In this document: one piece after another, positions 55,701-64,000 of the stretch | How the letters are laid out: each line of letters starts with the position of its first letter | Numbering within the stretch: position 1 is the stretch's first letter | Assembly: GCA_029339505.1 (NCBI GenBank) | Contig: JAQISU010000123.1 | Location: forward strand, 7,181,501 to 7,245,500 | Reading direction: 5' to 3' | Length of the DNA stretch: 64,000 nt | From: Unio delphinus | Lineage: Eukaryota > Mollusca > Bivalvia > Unionida > Unionidae | The notes under the pieces: generated by a model | Database searches by the model: none | Told to the model about the DNA's origin: nothing | What the model saw: only the letters and a program-made list of their open reading frames with translations | Position numbers and translations under genes: made by a program

Positions 55701-55988
55701 ACAGAGTCAGGGCGTGAAAAGAAGATTCTCGTATTAAATGATATTGTGCTGGTTGATATCAATGTCGTTGAAGATGCATTGCGTGCTAATAAATCCCCAT
55801 GGACGCTAGGTTATGCAGCAACAATACACTCTTCACAGGGATTGACTATATCGGATACAATTGTTTGGATGGTAGATAATCGCATAGAATGGTCGAATTT
55901 AGTCTATCTCGCAGTGTCTAGAGTACGAAAAATAAATCAACTTCGAAGAATTGTCGTTGGCGAAGCCAGTGGCGATGATGAAATCTGA
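52787..55988 (+). CDS. POLB: DNA polymerase B joined to SF1 helicase (one C7 slip)
   Basis: The first frame (52787-55360, 857 codons) carries a family B polymerase palm: motif A S-V-D-M-I-A-C-Y-P (catalytic Asp 415), a motif-B-like region before L-R-A-S-M-L-G-Y-A, and motif C A-T-D-S-F-Y (Asp 670). I cannot identify exonuclease motifs with confidence. From about residue 745 the frame enters a helicase: Walker A G-C-G-G-S-G-K-T-T, Walker B I-I-I-W-D-E-I-D, motif III G-D-H-G-Q-P-P-P-F. At a run of seven C (55350-55356) the frame slips, and the second frame carries the remaining helicase motifs: T-I-H-S-S-Q-G (V) and Y-L-A-V-S-R-V-R (VI), ending at 55988. This is the SF1 (Pif1/RecD-like) order. 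Polinton polymerases are protein-primed and usually lack a helicase; the fusion is unusual. The slip may be error, decay or programmed frameshift. Polinton-1 has only the polymerase N-terminal half. Confidence 0.85.
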
Positions 55989-56184
55989 TGCTGAATTAAT
56001 AATCACTTTGAAGCAACAACAAAATAATCACTGCGCAAGTTGCAATTGTATAATGCGTTGGCAGTATTCGGATAAGGATCCTCGCCAATTCACCGTTGAC
56101 AGAAAAAATAACAATCTCGGTCATGTCAGAAATAATGTGATGTTGACTTGTCTTGAGTGCAATAGACGCAAGGGTGCTAGTTAA
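55978..56184 (+). CDS. HNH endonuclease
   Basis: About 69 residues, start at or near 55978 within the end of the helicase frame (a longer frame begins at 55951). Motif C-A-S-C-N-C...F-T-V-D-R...L-G-H-V-R-N-N-V-M-L-T-C-L-E-C-N-R-R-K-G is that of small HNH nucleases: two Zn-binding CxxC pairs around GH...N...CN. It might process replication intermediates or be a selfish nuclease. Converges tail-to-tail with the integrase (8-bp overlap). Missing from Polinton-1. Confidence 0.75.
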   Translation: MKSDAELIITLKQQQNNHCASCNCIMRWQYSDKDPRQFTVDRKNNNLGHVRNNVMLTCLECNRRKGAS

Positions 56185-57151
56185 GCCCATGCGGTGGTAA
56201 TTGAGTATCCTCAGGTATCACTTGTAATTGTTGTCTAGTAAAACCCCGTTGAGGGGCAGTTGAATCCAGTTTATAGATTGGAGGTCTACCCGTAGATCGT
56301 GTTATACTAGATATCTTGTGTGCAGTAACACTCCAAATAGGATCAGTAGCCCTTTTTGTGCCACCCTCAAGCTCTCCTGGTTCGTATAAGTACCTCACAA
56401 TGACATTACTACCAAGAATTGGTTGGGAAACGCTAAAATCTTTTTGAATTTCCATTTCAGGTATTGACTTCTTTTTAATCGCATTGATAGGTTTCATGTT
56501 GATGGTTCTAGTAATCTCGTTATTCAGTGCAGTAATCACAGCTGGTAACCTTTTAACCCATTCACGGGATCTTTTTTCTTGGATGAATTCTTTTGCGTAT
56601 TGATATCCAAATAACCGCTCAGCAAGGGTTTTATTAAACCGTTCTACAATTGCCTGATCACGATGTAGCGCAGTATGTCCTCGTCTGATAGTGACTTTAT
56701 GATTTTTCATTATTGATAACACTGCACCCTGAAATTCCTTGCCAGGATCAATTTGTAATAGATTTGGCCAGTGCAGAGGACTCCTTCGATAAATCCTTTC
56801 AAATGCAGAAGCCACTTCAGTGGCTGATTTTGTTTTTAACGGTTCTGCTTCTTTGTATCGACTTGCAATATCAACTACGGTTAATGCGTATTTGTAACCA
56901 CGATCATGTGGCAGAAATAATAGATCAGCCTGATGAACTTCATTAGGAACTGTCACATCAAAATGCGAGAATTGAATTTGTTTAGGCGGTGGTAGATAAA
57001 TTTGCCATAGTGCCTGTTTGGATAACCAATGAGCCGCAGTGTTTTTTTTCACTTTTGCGGCGCTAGCGAGTTTATGGATTGCTGATTTACCCCTCCAGTA
57101 TCCTCTTGGGGAATAATAAATAGATTCCATGTTGTTATTAATTACCAGCAC
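56177..57151 (-). CDS. INT: Retroviral-type DDE integrase
   Basis: 324 residues from the ATG at 57151, or 317 from M-E-S at 57130. The N-terminal helical region begins I-Y-Y-S-P-R-G-Y-W, typical of Polinton integrases. The rve core has catalytic Asp76 (V-H-Q-A-D-L-L-F), Asp135 (L-L-Q-I-D-P-G-K-E-F) and Glu170 (A-I-V-E-R-F-N-K-T-L), with 34 residues between the last two. The C-terminal beta-rich region has Y-K-L-D and R-G-F-T-R-Q-Q-L. Inserts the element via its AGCAGCAG ends, generating the 5-bp duplications seen. Overlaps the PLA2 gene stop by 14 bp if the first ATG is used. Confidence 0.92.
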   Translation of the reverse strand: MLVINNNMESIYYSPRGYWRGKSAIHKLASAAKVKKNTAAHWLSKQALWQIYLPPPKQIQFSHFDVTVPNEVHQADLLFLPHDRGYKYALTVVDIASRYKEAEPLKTKSATEVASAFERIYRRSPLHWPNLLQIDPGKEFQGAVLSIMKNHKVTIRRGHTALHRDQAIVERFNKTLAERLFGYQYAKEFIQEKRSREWVKRLPAVITALNNEITRTINMKPINAIKKKSIPEMEIQKDFSVSQPILGSNVIVRYLYEPGELEGGTKRATDPIWSVTAHKISSITRSTGRPPIYKLDSTAPQRGFTRQQLQVIPEDTQLPPHGLN

Positions 57152-57666
57152 CTAACATCAATTTACTTTTCATTGCCGATTTTATCAAAAAGGAAGCCAA
57201 TTTTTCTTTGAAAGATTTATCAGAAATAGCATTTAACGCATGAATTAATTTCACATCTGCTAGATGCCTGTGCTGCAGATTACTGCTTTTATAAGATACA
57301 TCATGAAGGTGACAGGCCTTATCAATAGCGTTTATTGGTTCCTCACCGGGTCGGGGCTGATTTTGATCATTGAGTCTGATATCAAGTCTTGTTCCCGGTC
57401 CACAGTAGCTATATCCTGGAAGGTGCTTTTCTCCAGGGTATTTTGCCCATGGGGTTCCAGGGAGTTTAGTTAGCTTGGCTGCGATATCACCTCCTCGTTT
57501 TTTTTAAAGGTTCCTTGAGTTCCTTGGGTTTAGAAACAAATCTAAATTTCTTTGTACTACATTGTACGCATTTACCAGAAAGCGCTGATCGGTTATTTTT
57601 AGTTGTAATCGTCGTCAAGTCATCTGTGCCAGTACGTTTTTTACACTTCACACAATATAGATCCAT
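57138..57666 (-). CDS. Zn-ribbon / phospholipase A2-like protein, T8 slip
   Basis: Start at 57666. N-terminal zinc ribbon (C-V-K-C-K-K-R-T and C-V-Q-C), then a frameshift in a run of eight T (57498-57505). The second part reads G-T-P-W-A-K-Y-P-G, the calcium-loop motif Y-C-G-P-G-T, and the catalytic motif D-K-A-C-H-L-H-D-V-S-Y. Y-x-G-P-G and D-x-x-C-x-x-H-D-x-x-Y together define the phospholipase A2 fold used by parvovirus capsids and reported in several invertebrate virus-like elements to breach endosomes. Here a membrane-breaching role is inferred. The slip breaks the present copy. It ends within the integrase start region. Polinton-1 has the ribbon but has lost the catalytic part. Confidence 0.72.
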
Positions 57667-57683
57667 AATTTATATATAACGGC
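57667..57683. promoter_or_regulatory. 17-bp divergent promoter, PLA2 / ATPase
   Basis: ATAATTTATATATAACGG-like AT core between two outward start codons. Polinton-1 has exactly 17 bp here too (15614-15630, AATTTATTTATAATAAC). Both contain TATA-like sequence readable on either strand. Function inferred from conservation of spacing. Confidence 0.55.
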
Positions 57684-58349
57684 ATGAATATAATTGATTA
57701 TTCAGCTACCCGACGACGGGAACCTATTAAACATCATGAAATGTTGCCGAATTCAATTAGAATGATTATAATCGGACCATCTGGAAGCGGAAAGACACAA
57801 CTGCTACTTAATTTGATAACGAGATGGATGAAATGGAACAAATTGTATTTAATAGCCCCGAGTGTAGACGATCAGCGATGCTATGAAGTGCTAAAGGATT
57901 TTAACGAGAAAGCAAAAGAATTTCAAATCGATGAAGATTTTATTGAGTTTATTACTGATATAGAGGAAGCCCCGAGCATTGATGCTATTGATGGAAGTAT
58001 TAACAATTTAGTGGTATACGATGATATCATGTTAGATAATCAAAAAAATCCTGCTAGAATATTTTCCCGAGGCAGGCATAAAAACACTGATGTGATCTAT
58101 GTCACTCAACGATACACTCAGATACCAAAAGTGATCAGAGATAACTGCAATGTGTTGTGTGTATTTAACGGCGTTGATACTCATACGCTACGAAATATTC
58201 ATCAGACCTGGTGCAGCGGTGATATGAATCATAATCAATTTAGAAATTTCTTTAGTCACGCTCAGTCAAAACCACACGGATTTGTGACAATAAATTTAGC
58301 AGACCCTAGGACACGATATCGTATCGGACTTGATCAAATATTCGGTTAA
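57684..58349 (+). CDS. ATP: Genome-packaging ATPase (A32/FtsK-HerA type)
   Basis: 221 residues. Walker A G-P-S-G-S-G-K-T at 31-38, Walker B L-V-V-Y-D-D at 109-114, and a sensor Q-R-Y-T-Q-I-P (motif III-like) in the segment following R-H-K-N-T-D. By family it pumps element DNA into capsids. The last seven codons and the stop lie inside the right TIR, so the same bases are repeated, non-coding, at the left end. Polinton-1 has lost the Walker B segment. Confidence 0.92.
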   Translation: MNIIDYSATRRREPIKHHEMLPNSIRMIIIGPSGSGKTQLLLNLITRWMKWNKLYLIAPSVDDQRCYEVLKDFNEKAKEFQIDEDFIEFITDIEEAPSIDAIDGSINNLVVYDDIMLDNQKNPARIFSRGRHKNTDVIYVTQRYTQIPKVIRDNCNVLCVFNGVDTHTLRNIHQTWCSGDMNHNQFRNFFSHAQSKPHGFVTINLADPRTRYRIGLDQIFG

Positions 58350-58543
58350 AATCACCGTAAACCTTAGCAGCAGAGAGGGTGAGTGACAACGACGTTGCGA
58401 CATCAACGAAAACGCGAATGCGAATCCCATGTTCACTGTCATTTTTTTTTTCTAGTTATTCGCGAGAAGGGTCTAGTGTTATTTGGAGGGTATAATCAAA
58501 AATAAAAACAAAAAATGTTGTAGGATTCACCCTCTCTGCTGCT
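58326..58543. repeat. Polinton-2 right terminal inverted repeat
   Basis: 218 bp, inverted copy of 42585-42801. The outer block 58366-58543 is framed by AGCAGCAGAGAGGGTGA at its inner edge and the reverse complement at the terminus. TCTTG (58544-58548) follows as target duplication. Confidence 0.95.
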
Positions 58544-59944
58544 TCTTGTTGACTTGGACTGTCATTCAGGAAACTGAAACGTAAGCACATCATGTTAAAT
58601 TTATTACTTTCATAGATTGATACAGGAACGCCCTTGGAGCAAAGCGGTAGCCTTGAACCCCACGACTTCATGGCCACAAGTTAAATTGACCAAAACTTAA
58701 CTGCACCCGTAGCGTGGCGCAGTGGGCCTAGGAAACTAAATGGCCTGGCCTTGATAGACTGACTGATCGATGGATTGAAAACTACGGATTATGTCAAGCA
58801 GTAGAGATGATTCGCATTAGCCTTGGTTCATAAACCACACCAGTTTATCATCAAATGATATTTAGATGCGCAACATATAAAAGGAACTTTATTTTTGTTT
58901 GTTTCTTTAGTATTTTTCACGTAGTTTTAACAATTTTCAGTCATGTTGCTTCTATATCTGCAGTGAGGCAGTTTATAGTGATATCAAGAAATGGGGGATC
59001 ATTTCGCAGAATGTAGCATGATGTTTGTTGAAAGTTTGTAAATCTTTGGTATGATTCGGCCTGGAATCGAACCCACGACCTCCCGCTTCCATGGTGGACG
59101 CTCGAACCACTAGGCCACCGGAGTGGTTTATACTGTGAGACAGCATCTAAAAAAAACTATTGTAGTTAAATTGAGACGTTATTATACCTTGATTCTATTA
59201 AAGCTCCTGCATGATATTTTGACATTAATAAACATTAATAACTGAAAAGATTCATCTTTTCTTTGCTCATTATTTTGGGTCTAGCGTGTGATTTATGTAA
59301 ATAATGGCTAATATCTGTGGACATATTGCAGAAGAGATAAATGGATAACTGATTTCATTATTAACATTGGCACTTTTAGTAGAAATCTGTCACCTTTCCA
59401 CAATGAGTAGATGAGAAAATTATAGAATTTCCCTCAAATAATTAGTTTCATTTATATTTCTCGATAACTTAGATCAGTAAGTTTGTATCAGATGACAATT
59501 AATATCTTCAAACATGGTTCACACAGCTCCTGAAGTAGAGATGATCCAGTACAATAGAAATCTTGCCTCCATTATTAATACCTTGTGTACAATTAAAATG
59601 TACTCTGATACTTTTTACTGGATTAATACACATGATCAAATAATAATTGTATTGATGACATCCAAATAGCTAAAGTTCAAGTTTAACTGCATTGACCGTT
59701 TAGTATCAAAATCGGCTGACAAATAATGAAAGAATTTTCAGTGATAGATTCATAATAGTCTTCTTGAGGAGTAATTTGCTTTCACTCTAGAATGTGTGGC
59801 TAAACAGCTTTCGATTTACACCATACATTCAAAAGAATGCTGAACTCCCATGTAAACTTGTAGATGACGAGATTTCCAAGCTACACTAATACATATTACT
59901 TATATTTGATATCACGGGTTTACACGTATTCAGTGGGCATACAG
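58544..59944. other. Unit C right of Polinton-2, non-coding
   Basis: Continues the duplication exactly where units A and B do after TCTTG. Homologous to 19169-20526 apart from about 70 extra bases at 58730-58800. Contains the SINE-like repeat listed separately. No gene. Confidence 0.55.
58945..59127 (-). mobile_element. tRNA-derived SINE-like repeat, unit C
   Basis: Paralogue of 19480-19742, shorter body (deletion near 59030); tRNA-like head at about 59125-59045 with B box GGTTCGATTCC. Confidence 0.6.
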
Positions 59945-60395
59945 GTTAAACAGGAAACCAATAATGGGTATGAAGCTGACATACATATTACACAGGAAAC
60001 CAATAAAGGTTTATGAAAATGACATGTATGTTATCTAGGAAACCAATAAAGGGTATCAAGTTGACATACATATTATACAGGAAACCAATGAAGCGTATGA
60101 AGCTGACATACACATTATGTAGGAAACCAATGAAGGGTATCAAGCTGACATACATATAATACAGGAAACAATCCAACAGAGAGAGTATAAAGCTGACATA
60201 CAGATTCTACATTAAACCAATAAGGTATTAAGTTGATAAAAAGATGATTCAGGAAACAATCAAGGATATGAAGCTGACATATATTATATAGGAAACCAAT
60301 ATAGGGTATGAAGCTGACATACAGATTGTACAGGAAACCGATGAAGGGTATCAAGGTGACATATAGAATGTATAGGAAACCAATAAACATATGAT
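59945..60395. repeat. Degenerate 42-bp minisatellite, unit C
   Basis: Homologue of 20527-21003 (AGGAAACCAAT and AAGCTGACATACA phrases). Minus frames through it are repeat artefacts. Confidence 0.85.
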
Positions 60396-61459
60396 GTTGA
60401 ACTAAAGATTATACAAAAAAGAATCAAGGATATTAATTATAGAGCAACACTAAATCTCAAGTACCATAATAACGTTTAGGTGAAGAAGCACCAGGACTAG
60501 ACTTCAAAAACTCACATCGTGTTAGGAAACATGATTGAGCTGATACGATCATATTTCGACATTTCCTGATCATCATCAACCACAGACCGACATCATTGAC
60601 ATAATTGAAGGGCTGATTTTCTTGTTTCAACATAATTCATCAAAACAGCATTTAATCAACGGTTGTGATTTCCATTGCTTGGCGAGTTTTCTTATCCTAT
60701 TACAAATTTATTGTCTAACCTTTAAAAAAAAACATGCAGATTAATTAATTGCACATGACGTGTTGTGGCTGCAGCCAAATTGGTCTGCGTATACGTGTAC
60801 AGCAATCAAGCATTAAATACGAGTTAATAAATACATAAGATTGTACGGCACTATGACGAATGTGCTAATTAGGGTCAAACATTTAAGGGAATTAACATGA
60901 TATTATAATGAAAAAAACAGGTCATAACAGCAAAGGGAAAACGCCACAATTTAGAAATAGATGATTATATCATCATCACATATGAATGGTCCATAACAGA
61001 AGCATCTTATTTTGTCATAAGCTTTACATAAGGAGTCTTTCTATCCTTTCTATTTGGGAAAGGAAGGTGAGTTAGTCCGCATGGGTATATTATCATAAAG
61101 ATTGGTTCTTATGCTTCACTTTATGAGTCTATTTAGGCGGGCAATGTGAGACTGTCTGCCGTATTATTCTGGAATATAAAATTAGGACGACATTTTAACA
61201 TACCAGAGTAGTTATCTCTGTTTACCTACTAAAACCAATTCAAGTAAAATTACTTTGGCGTGTTCCAGAGCTCAGATATGTTACTATTCATATAGAGCAC
61301 TGTGAGATCAAATTTTGATTGATTCATTGCATAAGATCAAAATGATTGTAACAGTGAAACTGGTTGACTTTCTAATTTAGATGCAGAGGGCCATGCCAAA
61401 TTAAGTGTTCTAAAGTTAGTTTCTGTTCCCGCTTTTGAAACGATCATGGAGAGAAATTC
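60396..61459. other. Unit C non-coding duplicated sequence
   Basis: Homologous to 21004-21950 (unit A), then to 32340-32450 (unit B). No gene seen. Confidence 0.5.
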
Positions 61460-61675
61460 ATATATCCCTGTTAAGATTTCCCTATTAAAATATCCATATT
61501 AAAACATCTCTATTAAAACATCCGTTTTAAAAAATCCCTATTAAAAAATCCCTATTAAAACATCCCTATTAAAAAATCCCTATTTAAACATGCCTATTAA
61601 AACATCCCTATTAAAAATTCCCTATTAAAATATCCCTACTAAAAAATCCCTATTAAAACATCCCTATTAAAATTC
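61460..61675. repeat. CCCTATTAAAA short tandem repeat, unit C
   Basis: About 15 copies of the unit found at 32455-32640. Confidence 0.88.
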
Positions 61676-61677
61676 TT

Positions 61678-61850
61678 ACCAACAATCCCAGCACAACTAC
61701 TCTCAGGTGGTTACAGATGCAATTTTCCGTTGGAGGATTACACAGGTGGCAGAATAAGTGTCATGGAAGTAGCATCCAATTTTAAAGTTGATTCCAGTTT
61801 TATGTAACACGCACATTAAGTTCCCAAATTAAGAAAAATAGTTGCAATTA
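61678..61850 (-). pseudogene. Exon-like remnant, possible class C receptor fragment (unit C)
   Basis: Third copy of the segment at 22020-22211 and 33733-33921. It begins directly at the end of the CCCTATTAAAA array and has lost a few bases near 61705, so the frame is broken. Confidence 0.28.
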
Positions 61851-63426
61851 TCAGAATATGTGTTTGGTCTTTATTCCGATATCTGAGTAACTCTTTCATA
61901 ACCTGCAATATACATGGCACCTGTTTATTGATATTGTTTGTTCCGACAGTCACCTGATTAAAAGTTCAGATAAAATCACTGAAATAGGGCAAAGAACAAC
62001 AACTACTTACATTATCTTCAATGTCGTTATTTTTATTTAGTTAATTGCCGAATGCAGACTTTAGGACCTCAAAAATCATATAAGTCATGTGTATTAGAGA
62101 ACAGAAGAAGAAGAAAAACCAATTATAATTTCTGGGGTATATGAAAATAACATAAGATGGCGCATTTAGGCAAATGACTTTCTCATATATATCAGAAACG
62201 TATCATTTTACAAGTCAAAGTACTAAACCATTCAAGCTTTCTGCTTTATATAGTTCATAGTGTCCATACTTACCACATGTAAGGAGATTAGATGAAAATA
62301 ACATAGCTATACGGATATTCTATCGTGTTTATTGCATTTCGTGTTTGTTGAATTAAGTTCCATCACTTAATTGGTATCGTTTTTCTACACTATGTGCAGT
62401 TTCACATGTGCTCCTGGAATTAGTGTGCAGTATCCTCTTTACTAATTGACTGCGATACTTAACCCTGCCTTTCTGGAATGTTTTGTTCTCAATGAACATT
62501 TTGGCGGTCATTTTATAACTCGACTCGCGAACGGAAATTGACGCAAAATTATCGTGGCTGTCTGAATATGGACAATTTCCCCTCACATGTGATTATTATG
62601 TCATGTATAATAATATCATCATAATAAAAGAGGAATAACTCTACGAAACAAGAACAGAATAACAACAAGAATTATAACTAAGTGTATTGCTCATTTGATA
62701 GCGGGTGTGTGGGGTAGGGATGGAGGCAGCAGTATACTGCTGCAACATATAACCCACCCAAAAATCAAGCTTGGATTGAATGTTAACTTACAGAAGAAGA
62801 AACAAATCACATTTGTTCACAGTATAATGTGGACATAATCCGATCGCCCAACGGACAGAACGTTATCCAGCCACATCATATTTACACAGAAAATATGTGA
62901 TGCATATCCGACTCTTCTCTACAGACTGCTGTTCCTGAAGAAATACTGCAAATATCCGGTCGCAAATATTATAGAGTAAATATGGGAGTCTCTGCATCCA
63001 AGAAATCTTTATTCCACATGAAAATCGCAATAATGTGGTGTTTAGTTGTGAGAAGTGACATTCTAGGGCAAACATGTACACCTAATATATGTACCGTATC
63101 AAACAAAGTGACATCGCACGCATTGATAATACTGTTTTTTTTTTAAAACAAATGATTGTGTCGTAATAAAATGTTCTGTTTATTCAGACTGCAGCTTATT
63201 CTTTGATTTATAGTTTGTATTTTTTAAAAATTCAATTCACTTTTCCTAGTCCAACATTGTTTGGGAGTATATTTTATGCACACCAAATGAAAGGTGCGTC
63301 GTCTCTCAGAATGAACGAAACTATTAATTCTTCTTTCTATTTAAGTAATTTCTACTGAAATAAAACCTGTAATAACAAGAATCTAAAATGGATAATGATT
63401 TAATATGAAATTTATGAAACTCGTTG
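61851..63426. other. Upstream region of TLR-C
   Basis: Homologous to 22212-23791 and 33922-35516. No confirmed gene. Confidence 0.45.
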
Positions 63427-63476
63427 AATAATGTCCAGGTTTTGCGAGTCAAGATTTGCAAAATCTGGATATTATT
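63427..63476. repeat. Palindrome upstream of TLR-C
   Basis: Same hairpin as at 23792 and 35517, about 215 bp before the TLR start. Confidence 0.85.
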
Positions 63477-63693
63477 TAACTCGCAATACAGAAATTAATG
63501 GACCACGCAGCTTTATTTATATCCTTGTCTTGGTATATTGATTTAGTTTTTCAGATATTATTTTGTTGTAATTTTTGCTTGCAAAGGAAAAGAGAACGTT
63601 ACATATGAAATCTTAGAAACTTATATTAGCACAATTACCGAATTGTTAAAATTCTTATCATTCTACATTATTTGTGTTCTTGTTCCTTACAGG

Positions 63694-64000
63694 ATGGTCA
63701 TTACATATAGGAGTCTGCTATTGATTTTCCTGGAATTCATCCAGATAAATCATGTTGTAATCTGTAACACAGAAGAATTTCAAATCAGATGTTTAAGCGA
63801 AACATGTACGGCTCAAATTGCATCTCTTAAAGACAACTGTCCTTTGGAGTTACAGAAAAGCTACAACTGCAGAGGAAAAAGATTAACTAATATATCTGAA
63901 ATAGAGCGAAACATTTCATATTGTAGTCTAGACATTTCGAAAAATCATGTTGAAAGACTGGACATTGGAACTTTTCTTGAGTGGACTAACCTCGTTGCTC
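63694..64000 (+). CDS. Toll-like receptor C, 5' part (runs off window)
   Basis: Preceded by the same TTCTTGTTCCTTACAG acceptor. The visible 102 codons are open and give the signal peptide, Cys-rich N-terminal cap and first leucine-rich units (S-L-D-I-S-K-N-H-V-E-R-L-D-I). Closely similar to TLR-A and TLR-B, sharing some TLR-A residues (N-H-V-E-R, W-T-N-L). Whether it is intact cannot be seen. Confidence 0.88.
   Translation, partial: MVITYRSLLLIFLEFIQINHVVICNTEEFQIRCLSETCTAQIASLKDNCPLELQKSYNCRGKRLTNISEIERNISYCSLDISKNHVERLDIGTFLEWTNLVA

Larger units (their letters stand above)
42585..58543. mobile_element. Polinton-2: near-complete Polinton/Maverick element (15,959 bp)
   Basis: Termini AGCAGCAGAGAGGGTGAATC in inverted orientation, TIRs of about 217 bp, and 5-bp target duplication TCTTG (42580-42584 and 58544-58548). 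A sixth base T also matches, but it is the element's own last base. Contains the hallmark set: protein-coding PolB, retroviral-type integrase, adenain-like protease, A32-type packaging ATPase, and double jelly-roll major capsid and minor capsid candidates. Gene order: minus block 42853-52744; plus 52787-56184; minus integrase and PLA2 56177-57666; plus ATPase 57684-58349. PolB up to the C7 slip, integrase, protease, ATPase and capsid genes are open; four genes carry single-base slips. It inserted into TLR unit C after that unit was duplicated. Confidence 0.96.
40943..64000. repeat. TLR segmental duplication, unit C (split by Polinton-2, runs off edge)
   Basis: Homology to units A and B from 40943 to 42584 resumes at 58544 after the Polinton and continues to the window end within TLR-C. 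Apart from the insertion it is collinear with unit A (42-bp repeats, SINE-like repeat) and shares the CCCTATTAAAA array with unit B. Extra bases 58730-58800 have no match in the other units. Confidence 0.87.

Overview
The window looks like a piece of an AT-rich, intron-bearing invertebrate genome. A lophotrochozoan, most likely a bivalve mollusc, is my inference. The grounds are tandem Toll-like receptor (TLR) genes, tRNA-derived SINE-like repeats, abundant minisatellites and two large Polinton/Maverick virus-like DNA elements. No bacterial gene or operon is present outside those elements.

Layout. (1) 1-4503: host non-coding DNA with a 36-bp minisatellite. (2) 4504-16300: Polinton-1, an 11.8-kb decayed element with terminal inverted repeats (TIRs), a 5-bp target duplication (TATCT), many broken genes and no integrase. 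(3) 16301-17561: host DNA with a 47-bp minisatellite. (4) From 17562 to the window end: three tandem copies of a segmental duplication of about 11-12 kb, units A 17562-29637, B 29638-40942 and C 40943-64000. Each carries one TLR gene. TLR-A (24059-26626) has three nonsense codons but no frameshift, TLR-B (35783-38350) is intact, and TLR-C starts at 63694 and runs off the edge. The units also share a palindrome upstream of each TLR, SINE-like repeats, a possible solo LTR (A and B) and exon-like remnants. (5) Unit C is interrupted by Polinton-2 (42585-58543, 15,959 bp), nearly complete and flanked by TCTTG. Units A and B preserve the empty insertion site.

Polinton-2 has a leftward block of virion genes: minor capsid candidate, two-helix membrane protein, fibre-like repeat protein, adenain-type cysteine protease, hydrophobic minor protein, double jelly-roll major capsid protein, and several small structural candidates. 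A 42-bp spacer separates a Zn-binding protein (left) from a large DNA polymerase B (right). The polymerase reading frame runs into a superfamily-1 helicase, interrupted only by a slip in a C7 run. An HNH nuclease, a DDE integrase, a Zn-ribbon/phospholipase-A2-like gene and an A32/FtsK-type packaging ATPase follow. The set suggests capsid assembly, protease maturation, genome packaging, replication and integration. Polinton-1 carries the same order in ruins.

The most unusual points are the PolB-SF1 helicase arrangement, Polinton termini that are each framed by inverted copies of the same end sequence, divergent gene pairs with conserved 17-bp and 42/43-bp spacers in both elements, repeated intergenic hairpins, an in-frame GA microsatellite inside a virion gene, and possible protease cleavage sites conserved in three neighbouring proteins. 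No alignment or search could be run; family names rest on motifs read by eye.
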